Positions 12,181 through 23,607 of a DNA stretch of 64,000 nt are shown piece by piece. Where the stretch lies: positions 24,125,501-24,189,500 of the forward strand of contig JARKIP010000038.1 in assembly GCA_029990175.1 (NCBI GenBank), written 5' to 3'. The notes beneath the pieces were generated by a model. The model was not told the origin of the DNA and ran no database searches. It was given only the letters and a program-made list of their open reading frames with translations. The stretch comes from Petunia secreta (taxonomy: Eukaryota > Streptophyta > Magnoliopsida > Solanales > Solanaceae). Numbering within the stretch: the first letter of the stretch is position 1; each line of letters begins with the position of its first letter. Made by a program: the position numbers and the translations under genes.

Positions 12181-13522
12181 TTCACAACTCTGATCCTAAG
12201 GACTGTTTGCAGTGGCAAAACTATTTTCTAAAGTGGAAGTTGCATTCATTTATCTGGATTATGAAAATTATGTCGTTTTTCATATGACTTTGGTTGTTTG
12301 TATTTTTTTGTTCGGAACTAATGGTCGATATTAAATTAGAAATATGTTTTCTAATTTGTTTCCTATATTTTGGAAAAATCAGCTGAAAAAAAAAGTGGTA
12401 ACTTTACAAGAGGGTAGAGGAGAAGATTTTTTTATTTCGAGATTATTGTCTGAAATGAACTACTCCGTAATGAGTATATACCGGTGGTATGTTTTTTAAA
12501 ACGAATTTGAACCAAGGAACCCAAGATTCTGGAATAAGCTACCTCTAATGGAATTGGTTGAGAACTTTACCCAAACATATATATCTCGTCCTATCATTAA
12601 TTTTGACCAGTCTAATGTATATTCTTGTTATTCGATCTTACTTTTGCATCAAAACCACACTTTATATATCGATTTTACTTTTTATCCATCTATTTTAATT
12701 CTCTTCTATGGTGTAAACTATCTGCACACTTTTATAATGTCGTTTCATACTCGGATTTAATATCCCTTCAAATTTACAACATTATCATAAAAAACAGTCA
12801 GAACTGCGGCAGACAGACAGCCGCATTAAGGAATATCTTTGGGTAGTCAGAATCTTTGAGCTGGAATTTTTGACTAAAAATTTACTCGGTACTACATCAA
12901 ACCATATCAATTTACCATAATTTAAGTGATAATATATATTAATTAATATGGGCTGAATAAAAGAAAGCATGTGTGTTAACACATATTATGTATTTATTGT
13001 GTTGGTGTAAACACATTTATCCTGACGCGAGGTCACGAAAGATGAGCTTTGTTGGATTCAGGATAGTTAGTGAATTATAAGACACCCACAAAACCATTTT
13101 AGACTTGCTTTTTTTTTTCTGGGCACATAGTTAGCAAGCATCACTAGAAGGTTACTGAAATTCTATTATTGTGATTCAAATGATATCTCATTGATAACTG
13201 AATGTTTTCGTTAAAACAATCCTATAGGAATCAGATGTTGCCTAATGGATTTTTTTAATGTTTCAGAATAATTTTATTCGGATTTTCCATTTTATTTTTC
13301 AAATATATATATATATATAGCTCTAACAATAATCTAACAAAATCGCAAATATTATAAAATTAAATCCAAACGCTTAACAAAAATAAAATCAGAACAACAT
13401 AACAAGAATAAACTATGTTCTTATCGAACCCATGACAATTTAGTTAGAATGAAATATATTATGGCCATGCAACAATTGGAGGCCCATCCAGTGGAGAAAC
13501 TTGATTTGGTATAGAGCACGCC
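12181..13522. other. 3' UTR of the response-regulator gene, then AT-rich spacer
   Basis: The first few hundred bases after the stop are the expected 3' UTR; no single polyadenylation signal can be singled out. The rest is AT-rich with an (AT)n run near 13303-13318. Short frames here show no recognisable motif. Confidence 0.45.
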
Positions 13523-14061
13523 GTAAAAATTGTCACGCAACCTGTTTTAACCGCGTTAAATGAATACTAGCCAGCGATGCAAAACTGTTTGAAGACTAGC
13601 CATCTCCGGACAAATCACAGTATAAATACTGGGGCTTTGAACAACTTGTTCAAAGCCCCAATACTTATACTGGGAAGCTGAAGTAAACTAATCCCAGTAT
13701 AAAATACTGGGGCTTTGAATAAGTTTTGTTCAAGGCCCCAGCATTTTGTTATGGGACTTTATATAAAGCTTCAGTCCCATAACAAAATGCTGGGGCTGTG
13801 AACAAAACTTGTTCAAAGCCCCAGCATTTTGTTATGGGGACTGAAGCTTTATATATAAAGTCCCATAACAAAATACTTGGGCTTTGAATAAGTTTTATTC
13901 AAAGCCCCAGTATTTTGTTATGGGACTAGTCTGGGGTGTTTTTCCAACGCTAATGGAGCTTAAGTGTGCGCGCGAATTTTTGGCTATTCTTCAGTGAATT
14001 TCGAAACGGTGGATAGTCCCCAATGAGCGCGTCCAAAAATGACTACTGATCAAAATTACCC
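13523..14061. mobile_element. Palindrome-core element P3 (539 bp, 9-bp TSD)
   Basis: Flanked by an exact 9-bp direct repeat GAGCACGCC (13514-13522 and 14062-14070). The left end is GTAAAAATTGTCACGC and the right end is GATCAAAATTACCC. The interior (about 13620-13930) is a run of hairpins built on GGGGCTTTGAA/TTCAAAGCCCC and on CCCATAACAAAAT/ATTTTGTTATGGG, so almost the whole core can fold. No coding potential. Confidence 0.75.
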
Positions 14062-14148
14062 GAGCACGCCTCCTTATGACTGCATTCACATATCCATTTG
14101 CAAAAACCCAACATCATTCAAGAAAATATATTACTAGGTAAAAAGTAA

Positions 14149-14245
14149 TAACAACAACAACTAACTCAGTGGTATCCCACTAATGTGGAGTCTGCGGAGG
14201 ATGAGAGTACACAAGCTTTACCGCACCAGGTGGCGAGACATTACA
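14149..14245 (-). mobile_element. 5'-truncated SINE 3' end (TS-like, TTG tail), 97 bp
   Basis: On the minus strand it reads GACTCCACATTAGTGGGATA, then a short link, then GTTGTTGTTGTT at its 3' end, resembling the tobacco TS SINE 3' region. An exact 13-bp target-site duplication AGGTAAAAAGTAA flanks it (14136-14148 and 14246-14258). The tRNA-derived head is absent, so this is a 5'-truncated retroposition product. Confidence 0.75.
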
Positions 14246-14262
14246 AGGTAAAAAGTAATTTT

Positions 14263-15578
14263 CAAAATTTTTTGCAATAGTACCCACTTAAATTATAGTA
14301 TATGGTCTGAAATTGAGCCCAAATTTACTAAAGTTACACTTAATCGAAGTTCTGCCTCAGTACGGTGGGTTGAAGTTGATAGTGGCTTGAAAATTAAATA
14401 GTTTCGAAAAAGTTATTGTTTCCAACTAATAATGGCTAAAGCAGTAATTTGTACAGTTCACTCAAATATTAGCCTCTATTCCACTAGTGTTGTTTCTGCA
14501 AAAACCTCTATACTTAGCACGTATGGTTCTTGATATTTTGTTTTAAAAATATCAAAGACACCGAATAATTTTGTCCATCAAATATATACAAGAGCCAAAC
14601 TTGTTGGAATCCTCACTGGATTACACCTATTAGAGGTAGTTGGATAATTCTTTTCAAGGCAAATTTATTCATTTGAACCAACAAGAAATTTAAAGAGTAA
14701 CCTCGATTGAGGACATATGTGCAAACATCCCTCGTTGGGGTTTACAAAAATACCCATCAAAATCAAAATATTTACACACCTTTACCCATAAATTTCATAT
14801 TTATCAGCCTTACCCATAAACTATTTACATGTCCTACCCATCAAGACTTGTATATTATTATTTATGCAGTATACGTTAAAGGTATCTAGACTTGTATATT
14901 ATTATTTATGCAGTATATCTTAAAGGTATACACTCATAAGGTATAACAAAGGTATACAGTAATAAATAGGTAGGTTGGATAAATATTTTTAATTTCATGG
15001 GTAGTGTAATTTTTAATAGGTAGGGCTTGTAAATACTTTGAATTTCATGGATACATAGTGTAAAAATCTCTTTAAAAAATATGACACTATCTGACCCGTC
15101 AGAAAATTCTTACAAAAATAGTCTTTCATGGCGATTGCTAGATCCTTCAATTAGCAAGAGCCTGACTATGCTAATATAGCGGTCACCAAAGTCTTTTCTA
15201 ATAGAAAAATCTGGTAATCGCATGAAAGGATCAATTTTCAAAGATTTTTTCCTAGCAGGATCAAAATTATAGTAGTGGTGCCGGAAGTGTGTATCTCTCA
15301 CAAAATTTCATCACTTAAAAGACCGGCCCAATTCAGTGAGCTGTCATTTATATGGTTTTCAAATTCTGCAAACTCATAACTTCTTTTTTTTTTTTTTAGT
15401 TCCAATAAATAACGCTGCTACAATGACGTTGACTAAAAGTACCTAATAGCTCATCCACGCCTTCAAATATTGTAAAGAACTTTGTGCCCGTTTCTAAATA
15501 ATTTTTGAGTTAAACATGCCTGCAATAGAAAATTGAATTTTTCCTTTTTTGGACTACCCTTTCGTATGAATATATGAG
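14263..15578. other. Spacer with a 44-bp tandem duplication
   Basis: No gene seen. At 14844-14931 a unit starting AGACTTGTATATTATTATTT is present twice with a 44-bp period. The surrounding 14.7-15.1 kb is T- and CCCAT-rich and may belong to an unclassified MITE, but no termini were established. Confidence 0.45.
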
Positions 15579-16915
15579 GAGTTCATTACATAAATGGTCA
15601 CTCAACTATTAGAAATAAACCAAAAAAATCATTCTTCTTTGTAATGTTCCTAAATGGTCACCCAGCTTTGGATAATTAACTCAAATGGTCATTCTCACCT
15701 GAAAAGTTGCTATCTCATACATGCTGACGTAGAATATTTTTTTTTTTAAATATAAAAAAATTTAAATCCCACTATCCCTACTCATTTAACATAATTATTT
15801 GACTCATACCCGACCCAAATAACTTAATCGGTCAACTATTAAATAGTGCAACTTTAATCCTAAGATACTATAAAATATTTCCCTTGGGAAGAACCAAAAT
15901 TTTACTTTCAATCGATTTCTTCCCCAATAAAACAATTGCAATTAAACGAAAATTCTCATAAAATACCATAAACTCATAACATAATACATGAGAAAACTTC
16001 AACTTTCCATTCAAGATTCTTGAGTCTTCTAACGATAGAACGCAGAAAAGTATGTTAACAATATTAATAATTTTAACAAAATACGACACCTTATACAAAT
16101 GTGTCATACTAACTTTTAGTTTGTTACTCCTAGAAACTTGAAGAAGAAATTAAATTATATTACTCCTAAAAACTGTTTGTAGGTTAGTAAACTGCTAGTA
16201 AGTTATTCCTAAAAACTAACTCCTAAAAAATGTTAGTAAGTTAGTAAACTGTTAGTAAATTATAATTGTTAGTAAGTTACTCCTACAAACTAAAAGAAGA
16301 AAATAAAGTAATTTATTAAGCTATTAGTCATCAATTGGTAATCCAGAAAATTATTCTCACCAGTTATTAATGCATGCTACTTACACCAAATATTTAATTC
16401 ATGTCAGCACCATTCATGATGAGTAAAAGATAAGTAATCGTTGATTTAGTCATATCCAGTACCATTCTCATGTATTATGTTATGAACTTATACTATTTTA
16501 TGAGAATTTTAATTTAATTGCAATGGTTTTATTGGAGAAGAAATCGATTGAAAATAAAATTTTGGTTCCCCCATAGAACCCTAAAAAGAAGATGAGGAGG
16601 GAAACATCGTATAGTATCTTAGAATTAAAGTTGAACTGACTTTTTAATAGTTGACGTATTAAGTTATTTGGATCGGGTATGGTCAAATAATTATGTTAAT
16701 GGTGGGGACAGTGAGATTTAATTTTTTTTATATTTTAAATTTTAAATAAAAAAATTCCACGTCAGCATGTATCATCGGAGATAGCAACTTTTCAGGTGAA
16801 AATGACCATTTGAGTAAATTATCCAAAGCTGAGTGACCATTTAGGAACATTACAAAGAAGAGTGACTTTCTTAGTTTATTTCTAATAGTTGAGTGACCAT
16901 TTAGGTAATGGACTC
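15579..16915. mobile_element. Long-TIR Mutator-like non-autonomous element (1337 bp)
   Basis: A 10-bp direct repeat AATATATGAG flanks the element (15569-15578 and 16916-16925). The ends are inverted: GAGTTCATTAC on the left, GTAATGGACTC on the right. The inversion continues (AAATGGTCACTCAACTATTA and partner) for roughly 400 bp inward from each end, to about 15990 and 16465, with indels. The middle about 470 bp holds short degenerate repeats of AGTAAGTTACTCCTA type. There is no transposase. Long TIRs plus a 9-10 bp duplication fit a MULE-TIR derivative. Confidence 0.8.
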
Positions 16916-16925
16916 AATATATGAG

Positions 16926-19900
16926 TGGAGTTTCGTAAAGTAAATCAAGTCTATCTTTATCTATCATAGTTCGCAGAACAGGGTAAAATAGCATATGGTA
17001 AATTAAAATACATAATTAATGTGTCCATGTAACTGCATACCTGTGGGGCCTGATATATTTGAGAGGCAAAAATATAAACAATCAAAATAATCACGACAGA
17101 CAGCACACTGTGGAATAAAAAAAAAAAGGTTTCACCCATATTACTTGCTTCTCTTTGAAACAAATGATCTCTCTATGTGAATGTAAAGTTGTAAGGCTTG
17201 AATTGTTTGATATTTCTGGTTCAATGTGTCTTTAAATATAGAAGATTGAATGGTATGCAGAAGCTAATAATGTAAACAATATATCTACAATAAAAAAAAG
17301 ATTTGATACATTATCTTTTGAGATCTGTAATTGTGTATATTTTAATTGGCAAGGTTTATTGGGCTAGTTATCCCTTTACAATTTGATTTAAGAAAAGGAC
17401 CCTCTTCATTTTAATGATTTCTTTTTCATTTATTTATTTTTACTTATTTTCCTATGTGGCATTTTAAAGACACTTAAATGAAGGACTTATTTGCTAAATA
17501 AAACTTACAACAAAAAGATTGAACCTAATAGAGTTACAAGAAGTAAAGTAGCATCCCTATTCTTCTTCAATAAAAATTCCAAAATCCTTGGTTCTGCCAT
17601 CAGAACCCTATTTACCTTGTGATCTTCTCCTTTCTAAACTTTTCTGTTTATTCTAAACCCAAATTTGAACCTAAGAGATGAGAAATGAAGCTATATCTTT
17701 CAAGTCAAGAGTATGATGAGGTTGAGCAACAATAAGTTGCTAAAAAATAAAGGAGTAGGAAACAGACAACTCATGAGGACGAGATAGAGAAAGATGGTGA
17801 AGAGGAGGCTCGGTATATTTTAAATCTCTTCCGTTGCTGAATGATCTCTTCTACTTTGATCTGATTCCTCTTGTATTTAAATATGTTGATCTCTCGTGTT
17901 TATATAAATAATCGTCTCAGCTATATTTTAAGATATCTTTAGTTAATATTAATCATATGATCTTAGAAAACTGGTTATATTCTAAGAAATCATATTCATG
18001 CTCGTAACAGAAAATATTCATGTTCGTAAAAGATTAAAACCAATGTCCCAAATCATTACTTATAACATATCTTTTTTACAACAATGCACCGCCCTAACAA
18101 TTTTCTCCTCCTAGATTCTTATTCAATACAAATAACCAAATCACTTGTTGATATCCATAAATATTTGTCACCTAACAAAGAAACTAAAATAATTAAATTA
18201 ATTAATACTGATCTCTGATATTTTAACATAAAGATCTCTCATATGTTTTATATTTTCAATATACAACATCTTAATATAAGTATCTTTGTGTTTTCCACTA
18301 AATTATCCTATGTTTTAATACACAATTCTCATTTATTTTTACTAAGATCTAATATGTAACTATAGTGCAATACAAAGAAATATGTTGTGTCTTGTATTAA
18401 GATCTTCTATGTATTAATACACAAATTTTATGCTTCGCTCACTAAATCTCTAGTTCATCTTCTACTTCTATTACTCCTTCTCATATTATCAATTTTATTC
18501 CCAAACTAAGCACAAAACATAACTTGAAAGAATGTAATATCATTTATTCATAAATCTATGAACTCAGAACACAAAATTGACTCAACCCTACTCTTTTTTT
18601 GTTTATAATGAATAACCATAGTTGCCTGAAAATTAAGACATTTGATTGTTTTTCAAAAGCAGCTTCAATGATGGAAGTTCGGAAAAATCGAACCGATGGA
18701 GCAAAGGTCCAAAATTGTTTCTAACAAGCAGAAATTTTCTTGCTTTTTCCAAGATTGCAATGTTTTACCGTAAAAAGTTGTAACAACTCAATAATTGCAT
18801 ATGAAGCCTTCTAATTTTGCAAGGCAGCCCTTATTTTCTCCAGCCTTCGTTGCAAATTTGACAACTCAATGCTGACTTGGCCATCCATTATAAATAGTAG
18901 GTCCTACAAGAGTCATAAACCTAAAACACAATTATAATTAGAATTTTTACATTAATGACAAGCAAAAGACGAAAATTATCAAAAATGATCCATATTTTTG
19001 AATTCAGTATGCCGCAAGTTTATACAATTTTATACAAGTTTATACACGTGTATAAAATTGTATAAGTATGTATATGCAAGTGGATAAATCTGTATTAAGG
19101 ATGTTTATATGAATTATTACTTTTTTTTTTTGTATATTTTGTATTTCTCTCATTGCTACACATTTATCTATGTATATTCATGTATAATTTATTTAAGAGA
19201 GGGGAGGGGGGGGGGGGGGGGCGGGGGAGATTTGTGTGTATAAAATCGTTCAAAGCAATGATATAGACACAATCAACAATATAACTTCAGTGAAATACAA
19301 AAAAGTAACGACACTAATGGCTGGGGAAGGTGTTTGTTGTCGGCTCAGTTGCAGGGGAGGGGAAGATTTGGTAGTTGGGGTGTTTTTATTGAAGGAGTGC
19401 TAAAATTTATAATTTTAGGGATAGATGCTATACATAGAAAAAAAAAATTGACCTACTATTTGTAATTTTGGGTAATGAACTGTCTATTTCTAAAAATTCC
19501 CCATTATAATTTACTTAAAACAAAATGACTATTTGTAAGAGGTCAAAAAACCATTTTGACTTGCAGCCCTTATCAACTGCAGTTTACATTTTGTTTTAAA
19601 GTGTAGTCAAGGTGAAGGTTGTTGAATTATAGCTGGAAAGTTAATAGTAGAACATAGTACTACTCCTAATAGATAGGGCTTATTATCCCACATAACCATT
19701 TTCAACCATTATCCATTTTTTATAATCATATTTTGTCTTTTCTTTTTTTTAGTATATTTATTAGATATAATTTAATGATATAAATATTTAAAAAATATAT
19801 AATAAATATATGTGTGTATATATGTGTATAGAAATTATATATAAGGAATATTAATCTATTTATATGTCATATTTTAATTATAAATCAAATTTTAAATATA

Positions 19901-20239
19901 AATATTGTGACTAGATAATGTTAGTGCTAGATCATTTGTTAATATGGTATATTGAGGGCTATTTATGTTAAAATCTCTAATAAATATGGAGGCCTGACTT
20001 GCCAAAACCAGAAAGGAGTAATGATGAGCGACCAAGGTAACCTTTTTTTAAAGAAATAATTTCATAAACCTCTCTCCAAGTTCGCCTTCATAATACTTAA
20101 TTTTCTTGTGATTTGGAATATTACAACAACCTCCCTTAATTATTTTCATTATTTTGTAACCAAACTAGTTTTATTTATTTATATTCCAGGTGTACCCTTT
20201 CATACTAATTAGTTGAGCCTCTCCTAACCTTCTTCTTCG
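16926..20239. other. Gene-free AT-rich spacer
   Basis: No supported gene. Contents worth noting: a G-rich run at 19198-19228, and a minus-strand stretch around 18640-18895 that reads with some stops as a coiled-coil-like peptide (VSIELSNLQRRLEKIRAALQ). The latter could be a decayed exon fragment, but I cannot name a parent. Confidence 0.4.
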
Positions 20240-21063
20240 GTAAAATTTTCACCCACATGTCACTTTTGTCACTAGTATTTAGTTTGAAGCTACTTTCTTT
20301 ATTAGTCTTACATGAGAGGCCACTTTTTGGAACTTCAATCTTTGTGGGCTGAAGTTCAAACCTTGTTGGTTGAACTTCACGCCTAAATTATGAAGTTTCA
20401 ACTTCAATCTATAAGGGTTGAACTTTTAGGTATAGATGCGTAAACTTTAACCCTTGTGGGCTAAAGTTGAACTTCAATCCTTGTGGTGGGCTGAAGTTGA
20501 ACTTCAAGGTAAAAATTTTGCCCACAGGCCACTTTTGCCACTGGTATTTAGTTTGAAGCCACTTTTTTTATTGGTCTTACATGAGAGGCCACTTTTTGGA
20601 ACTTCAATCTTTTTGAGCTGAAGTTCAAACCTTGTGGGTTGAACTTCATGCCTAAATTATGAAGTTTCAACTTTAATCCGTAAAGGCTGAACTTTTAGGC
20701 ATAGATGCGTAAACTTCAACCCTTGTGGACTGAAGTTGAACTTCAACCCTTGTGGTGGACTAAAGTTGAATTTCAACCCTTGTGGGCTGAACTTATGTGA
20801 AGTTCAACCCAAAAGAATTGAAGTACCAAAAAGTAGCCTCTCATGTAAAACCAATAAAAAAAATGGCCTCAAACCAAAGACTACTGCCAAAAGTGGCCTT
20901 TGGTGCACTTTGCCCAACTTCAATCCTTCTGCGCAGAACTTGTGTGAAGTTCAACCCAAAAGAATTGAAGTTCCAAAAAATGGTCTCTCATATAAAATCA
21001 ATAAAAAAAAGTAATCTCAAACCAACGACCACTGCCAAAAGTGGCCTTTGGTGTACTTCGCCC
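20240..21063 (-). mobile_element. Palindrome-core element P4, carrying nested copy P5
   Basis: Starts GTAAAATTTTCACCC and ends GTGTACTTCGCCC, the inverse orientation of P1. The flanks are TCTTCTTCG (20231-20239) and TCTTCTTCT (21064-21072), an 8/9 match to a 9-bp duplication. The core words are CTTGTGGGCTGAAGTT and GTTGAACTTCA variants, related to but distinct from the P1 word. Without the 407 bp insert the element is about 417 bp. Confidence 0.65.
20509..20915 (-). mobile_element. Palindrome-core element P5 inserted inside P4
   Basis: Starts GTAAAAATTTTGCCC and ends TGGTGCACTTTGCCC. The flanks are AACTTCAAG (20500-20508) and AACTTCAAT (20916-20924), 8/9 identical. The target is therefore one of the AACTTCAA words of the host element P4. 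Both belong to the same sequence subgroup. Overlapping open frames across the right part are by-products of the repeat structure. Confidence 0.65.
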
Positions 21064-22329
21064 TCTTCTTCTTCATATACCTTCCGGGTTTCATATTCTT
21101 AATATGGGTGCTGTTAATTGATTGCAAGATTTTCCTTGTTTTGCAATCTACTTTTGCAAGAAAAAAATAATTGTTTTTTGGATATGCATGAAAACTTCAA
21201 TATGATGTAACTATAAGAGTTGCAAATATGGGGTATACTTTTCACTCTCTAAATATTGTTTAATTAAACGAAATAATCGCAAAAATAAGAGAATTATATA
21301 TTAACATTAGGATTCTCTCATTATTTTCTGTTTCGAATGTGCTTTTATCAACTCGAGATGCATGATTTCACGCAATGCCATAGAAACCAAACTCTTTGCT
21401 AGCGAAAGTACATTGCATTAGGGAACTTGCGATCAGTAATTAGGACCCAGAGCCAACAGTTTGAACAAGATAAACCATTAATTAATGAAGAGGACACCAT
21501 TAAAAATATGAAGAAGAATGTCCACATGCTCTAATTAGGGTACAAAAGGGTAAACTTGGAAACTAAAAATTTTAAACTAGTTTAGTTACAAAAAAAAAAA
21601 TGAAAATAAGGGAGGTTGTAATAATATCAAATCACAAGGAACTAAGTGTTAGAAAGCAAATTTGGAAGGAGGTTTTTGAATTATTTTTTCTAAAAAATTA
21701 CCGAATGGTAAATTTTAAGATACATACTAGGAGTAATTCTTTGTAATAATGAGTTGAACTTAGTTAAAATACATACTACTATTTCTTTTACAAAAAATAA
21801 AATTAATTAAATATAGAGCCAAACCTTTCTGTGGCAACGTTATTTATCCATATTCCAAAGGTATATCAATTAGATATACATCTATCCTGGTGTTTATCAT
21901 AATCATCACATTTTAATTTAAATGGCCCTTGGTTAAAAGGCGATGCCATTAGGAGCATCTCTTTTAAGCATGCCATTGCCAAGTTACCTAAGGTAAAAAA
22001 AAATGTAGTAGAAGTCAAAGTAAAAAGCCAGAGATTACCGAACAATGCATGCATTACTTTGCAAATTATCAATAAGAATTAAGAAATGAAGACAGAAAGC
22101 CCAGAACACGCGTGAAGCAAATGAAGTAGCAGTAGTAATTATACATCAGAAGAAAAAATCTTATATATTCAAACGTATAAGAAAGATTAAAATCTATATT
22201 TATGGACAGCTAACCATACTATAGCATATATTCACTTAAACAATAACGTAGTTCGTAGATATTAAAAAATCCACAATAAAGTAAGACAGAGACAAACAAG
22301 CCCACTGTGCTCTTAGTTGACCGTATACC
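21064..22329. other. AT-rich spacer, no gene seen
   Basis: No splice-consistent coding sequence or recognisable motif. A minus-strand frame at 21866-22072 shows no family signature. Confidence 0.4.
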
Positions 22330-22818
22330 GGGAAAAGTGCACGAAATGTCATTTTTGCCCCTGGTCTTTGGGCACAAGCCACTAATATTAAAATATTTAG
22401 TTTGTGGCCACTTTCGCTTAAAAAATAGAATTTCAGTCCAGATGCCGGATTGAAGTTCAGTCCTTAAAATCAGAACTTCAGTCCAGGGCCATATGGATTG
22501 AAGTTCAATCCTTAAAGTTAGAGCTTCAGTCCAAGGCCATGTTGACTGAAGTTCAGTCCAGTCCTTAATGATGGAACTTCAGTCCAGGACCCTGGACTGA
22601 AGTTCCAGTCCTTAAAGATGGAACTTCAGTCCAGGGCCCTATGGACTGAAGTTCAGTCTTTAAAGATGGACATGGACTGAACTTCAGTCAATAAACAGAA
22701 CTTAAGTCAATGTTTATTTAGTAAAGGCCCAAAAATAGCCTCTAGTGTAAGACCAATAAAAATAGTGACCTCAAACTAAATACCAGTATTAAAAGTGGCC
22801 TCAGGGCGAAATTTTTAC
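22330..22818 (+). mobile_element. Palindrome-core element P6 (489 bp)
   Basis: Starts GGGAAAAGTGCACGAAATG and ends GGGCGAAATTTTTAC, the same orientation and subgroup as P1 (shared CACTGGT/CCTGGTCTTTGGGCAC and GGACTGAAGTTCAGTCC words). The flanks CCGTATACC (22321-22329) and CCGTAGATC (22819-22827) are a diverged 9-bp duplication (7/9), suggesting an older insertion than P1 and P2. Confidence 0.65.
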
Positions 22819-22982
22819 CCGTAGATCCCATTGCACACGTAGCGCCAAATTCTTTTATGAACTCATTGAATCCTCAAATGTTCTCTTCATCTATCTCTAA
22901 TATGAAGTTTGGGACAAGTGCAGTTCAAATTTTGTGCCATATAGTATCACATATATGTTCAACAACGAAAACATTTAGGAGT

Positions 22983-23235
22983 CACTGCAAGAAAGAAGGT
23001 ATTTGCCAACAATAATTTCTATTGCCATATATCGAATGTCGTCGTCAAATATGGCAACGACAGAACAATCGTTGCAGGCTGTTGTAGTAATATTTGCTAC
23101 GAAAAGTTTTTGCAACTACAAAAAATGTTGTTGCGAAAAGTCAGCTTTTGCAACAAAATTTGTTGTTGCTATAAATTATATATTGTTATTAAAATGTCAT
23201 GAAGTTGCGGCTTATGAAGCAACACAAAATTTTGT
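22983..23235 (+). mobile_element. CACTA-like transposon terminus fragment
   Basis: Begins CACTGCAAGAAAGAAGG, matching the CACTRCAAGAAA terminus of plant EnSpm/CACTA elements. It continues with repeated TTTGCAAC/GTTGCAAA-type subterminal motifs in both orientations. No opposite terminus was found before the LTR fragment that begins at 23276. An open frame at 23003-23242 is an artefact of the subterminal repeats. Confidence 0.4.
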
Positions 23236-23275
23236 AGAATAATGAATTGACTTTTTTTAAAAAATAGATAAGATG

Positions 23276-23573
23276 TGTAATGGTCAAATTTCGGCCGGAC
23301 ACTCTATATACGTGCTTGATGACGTGGCAAACACAGAGTAAGAATCGGAGACAGCTAATAAAAGACTTGCTTTAAAAAACCGATCAACTACTGAGATGTA
23401 TTGTTCGGCCGAGTCGGCATTTGGACACTTTGAATTCGGAGACTAGGAATTCTGTATCCGAAAGAGATAAATGTTATCCCCAACTGATTGCGCTATTCTC
23501 AGGGAGGGAGTTAATCGTTGATAACAGCATTATCCGCCCGTTGGAGAGATGTGGGGAGAGTGAAGAGGCCTAG
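23276..23573 (+). mobile_element. Truncated LTR (5' portion), homologous to the LTR at 37308
   Basis: Begins TGTAATGGTCAAATTTCGG and aligns over about 300 bp with the sequence starting TGTATTGGCCAAATTTTGG at 37308. Shared blocks include GATAAATGTTATCCCCAACT and GAGATGYATTGTTC. Divergence is substantial, roughly one base in four to five by eye. Similarity stops at about 23573, where a palindrome-rich element begins. It could be the 5' LTR of the Tat element or an independent relative. Confidence 0.65.
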
Positions 23574-23607
23574 TGGTTTGCCTTATTGACCCTGTTTAAA
23601 GCAAAAA

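Noticed and set aside
13620..13935. CRISPR-like array
   Set aside because: Repeats are palindromic words without unique spacers of constant length, in a plant nuclear context and bounded by a 9-bp transposon duplication.
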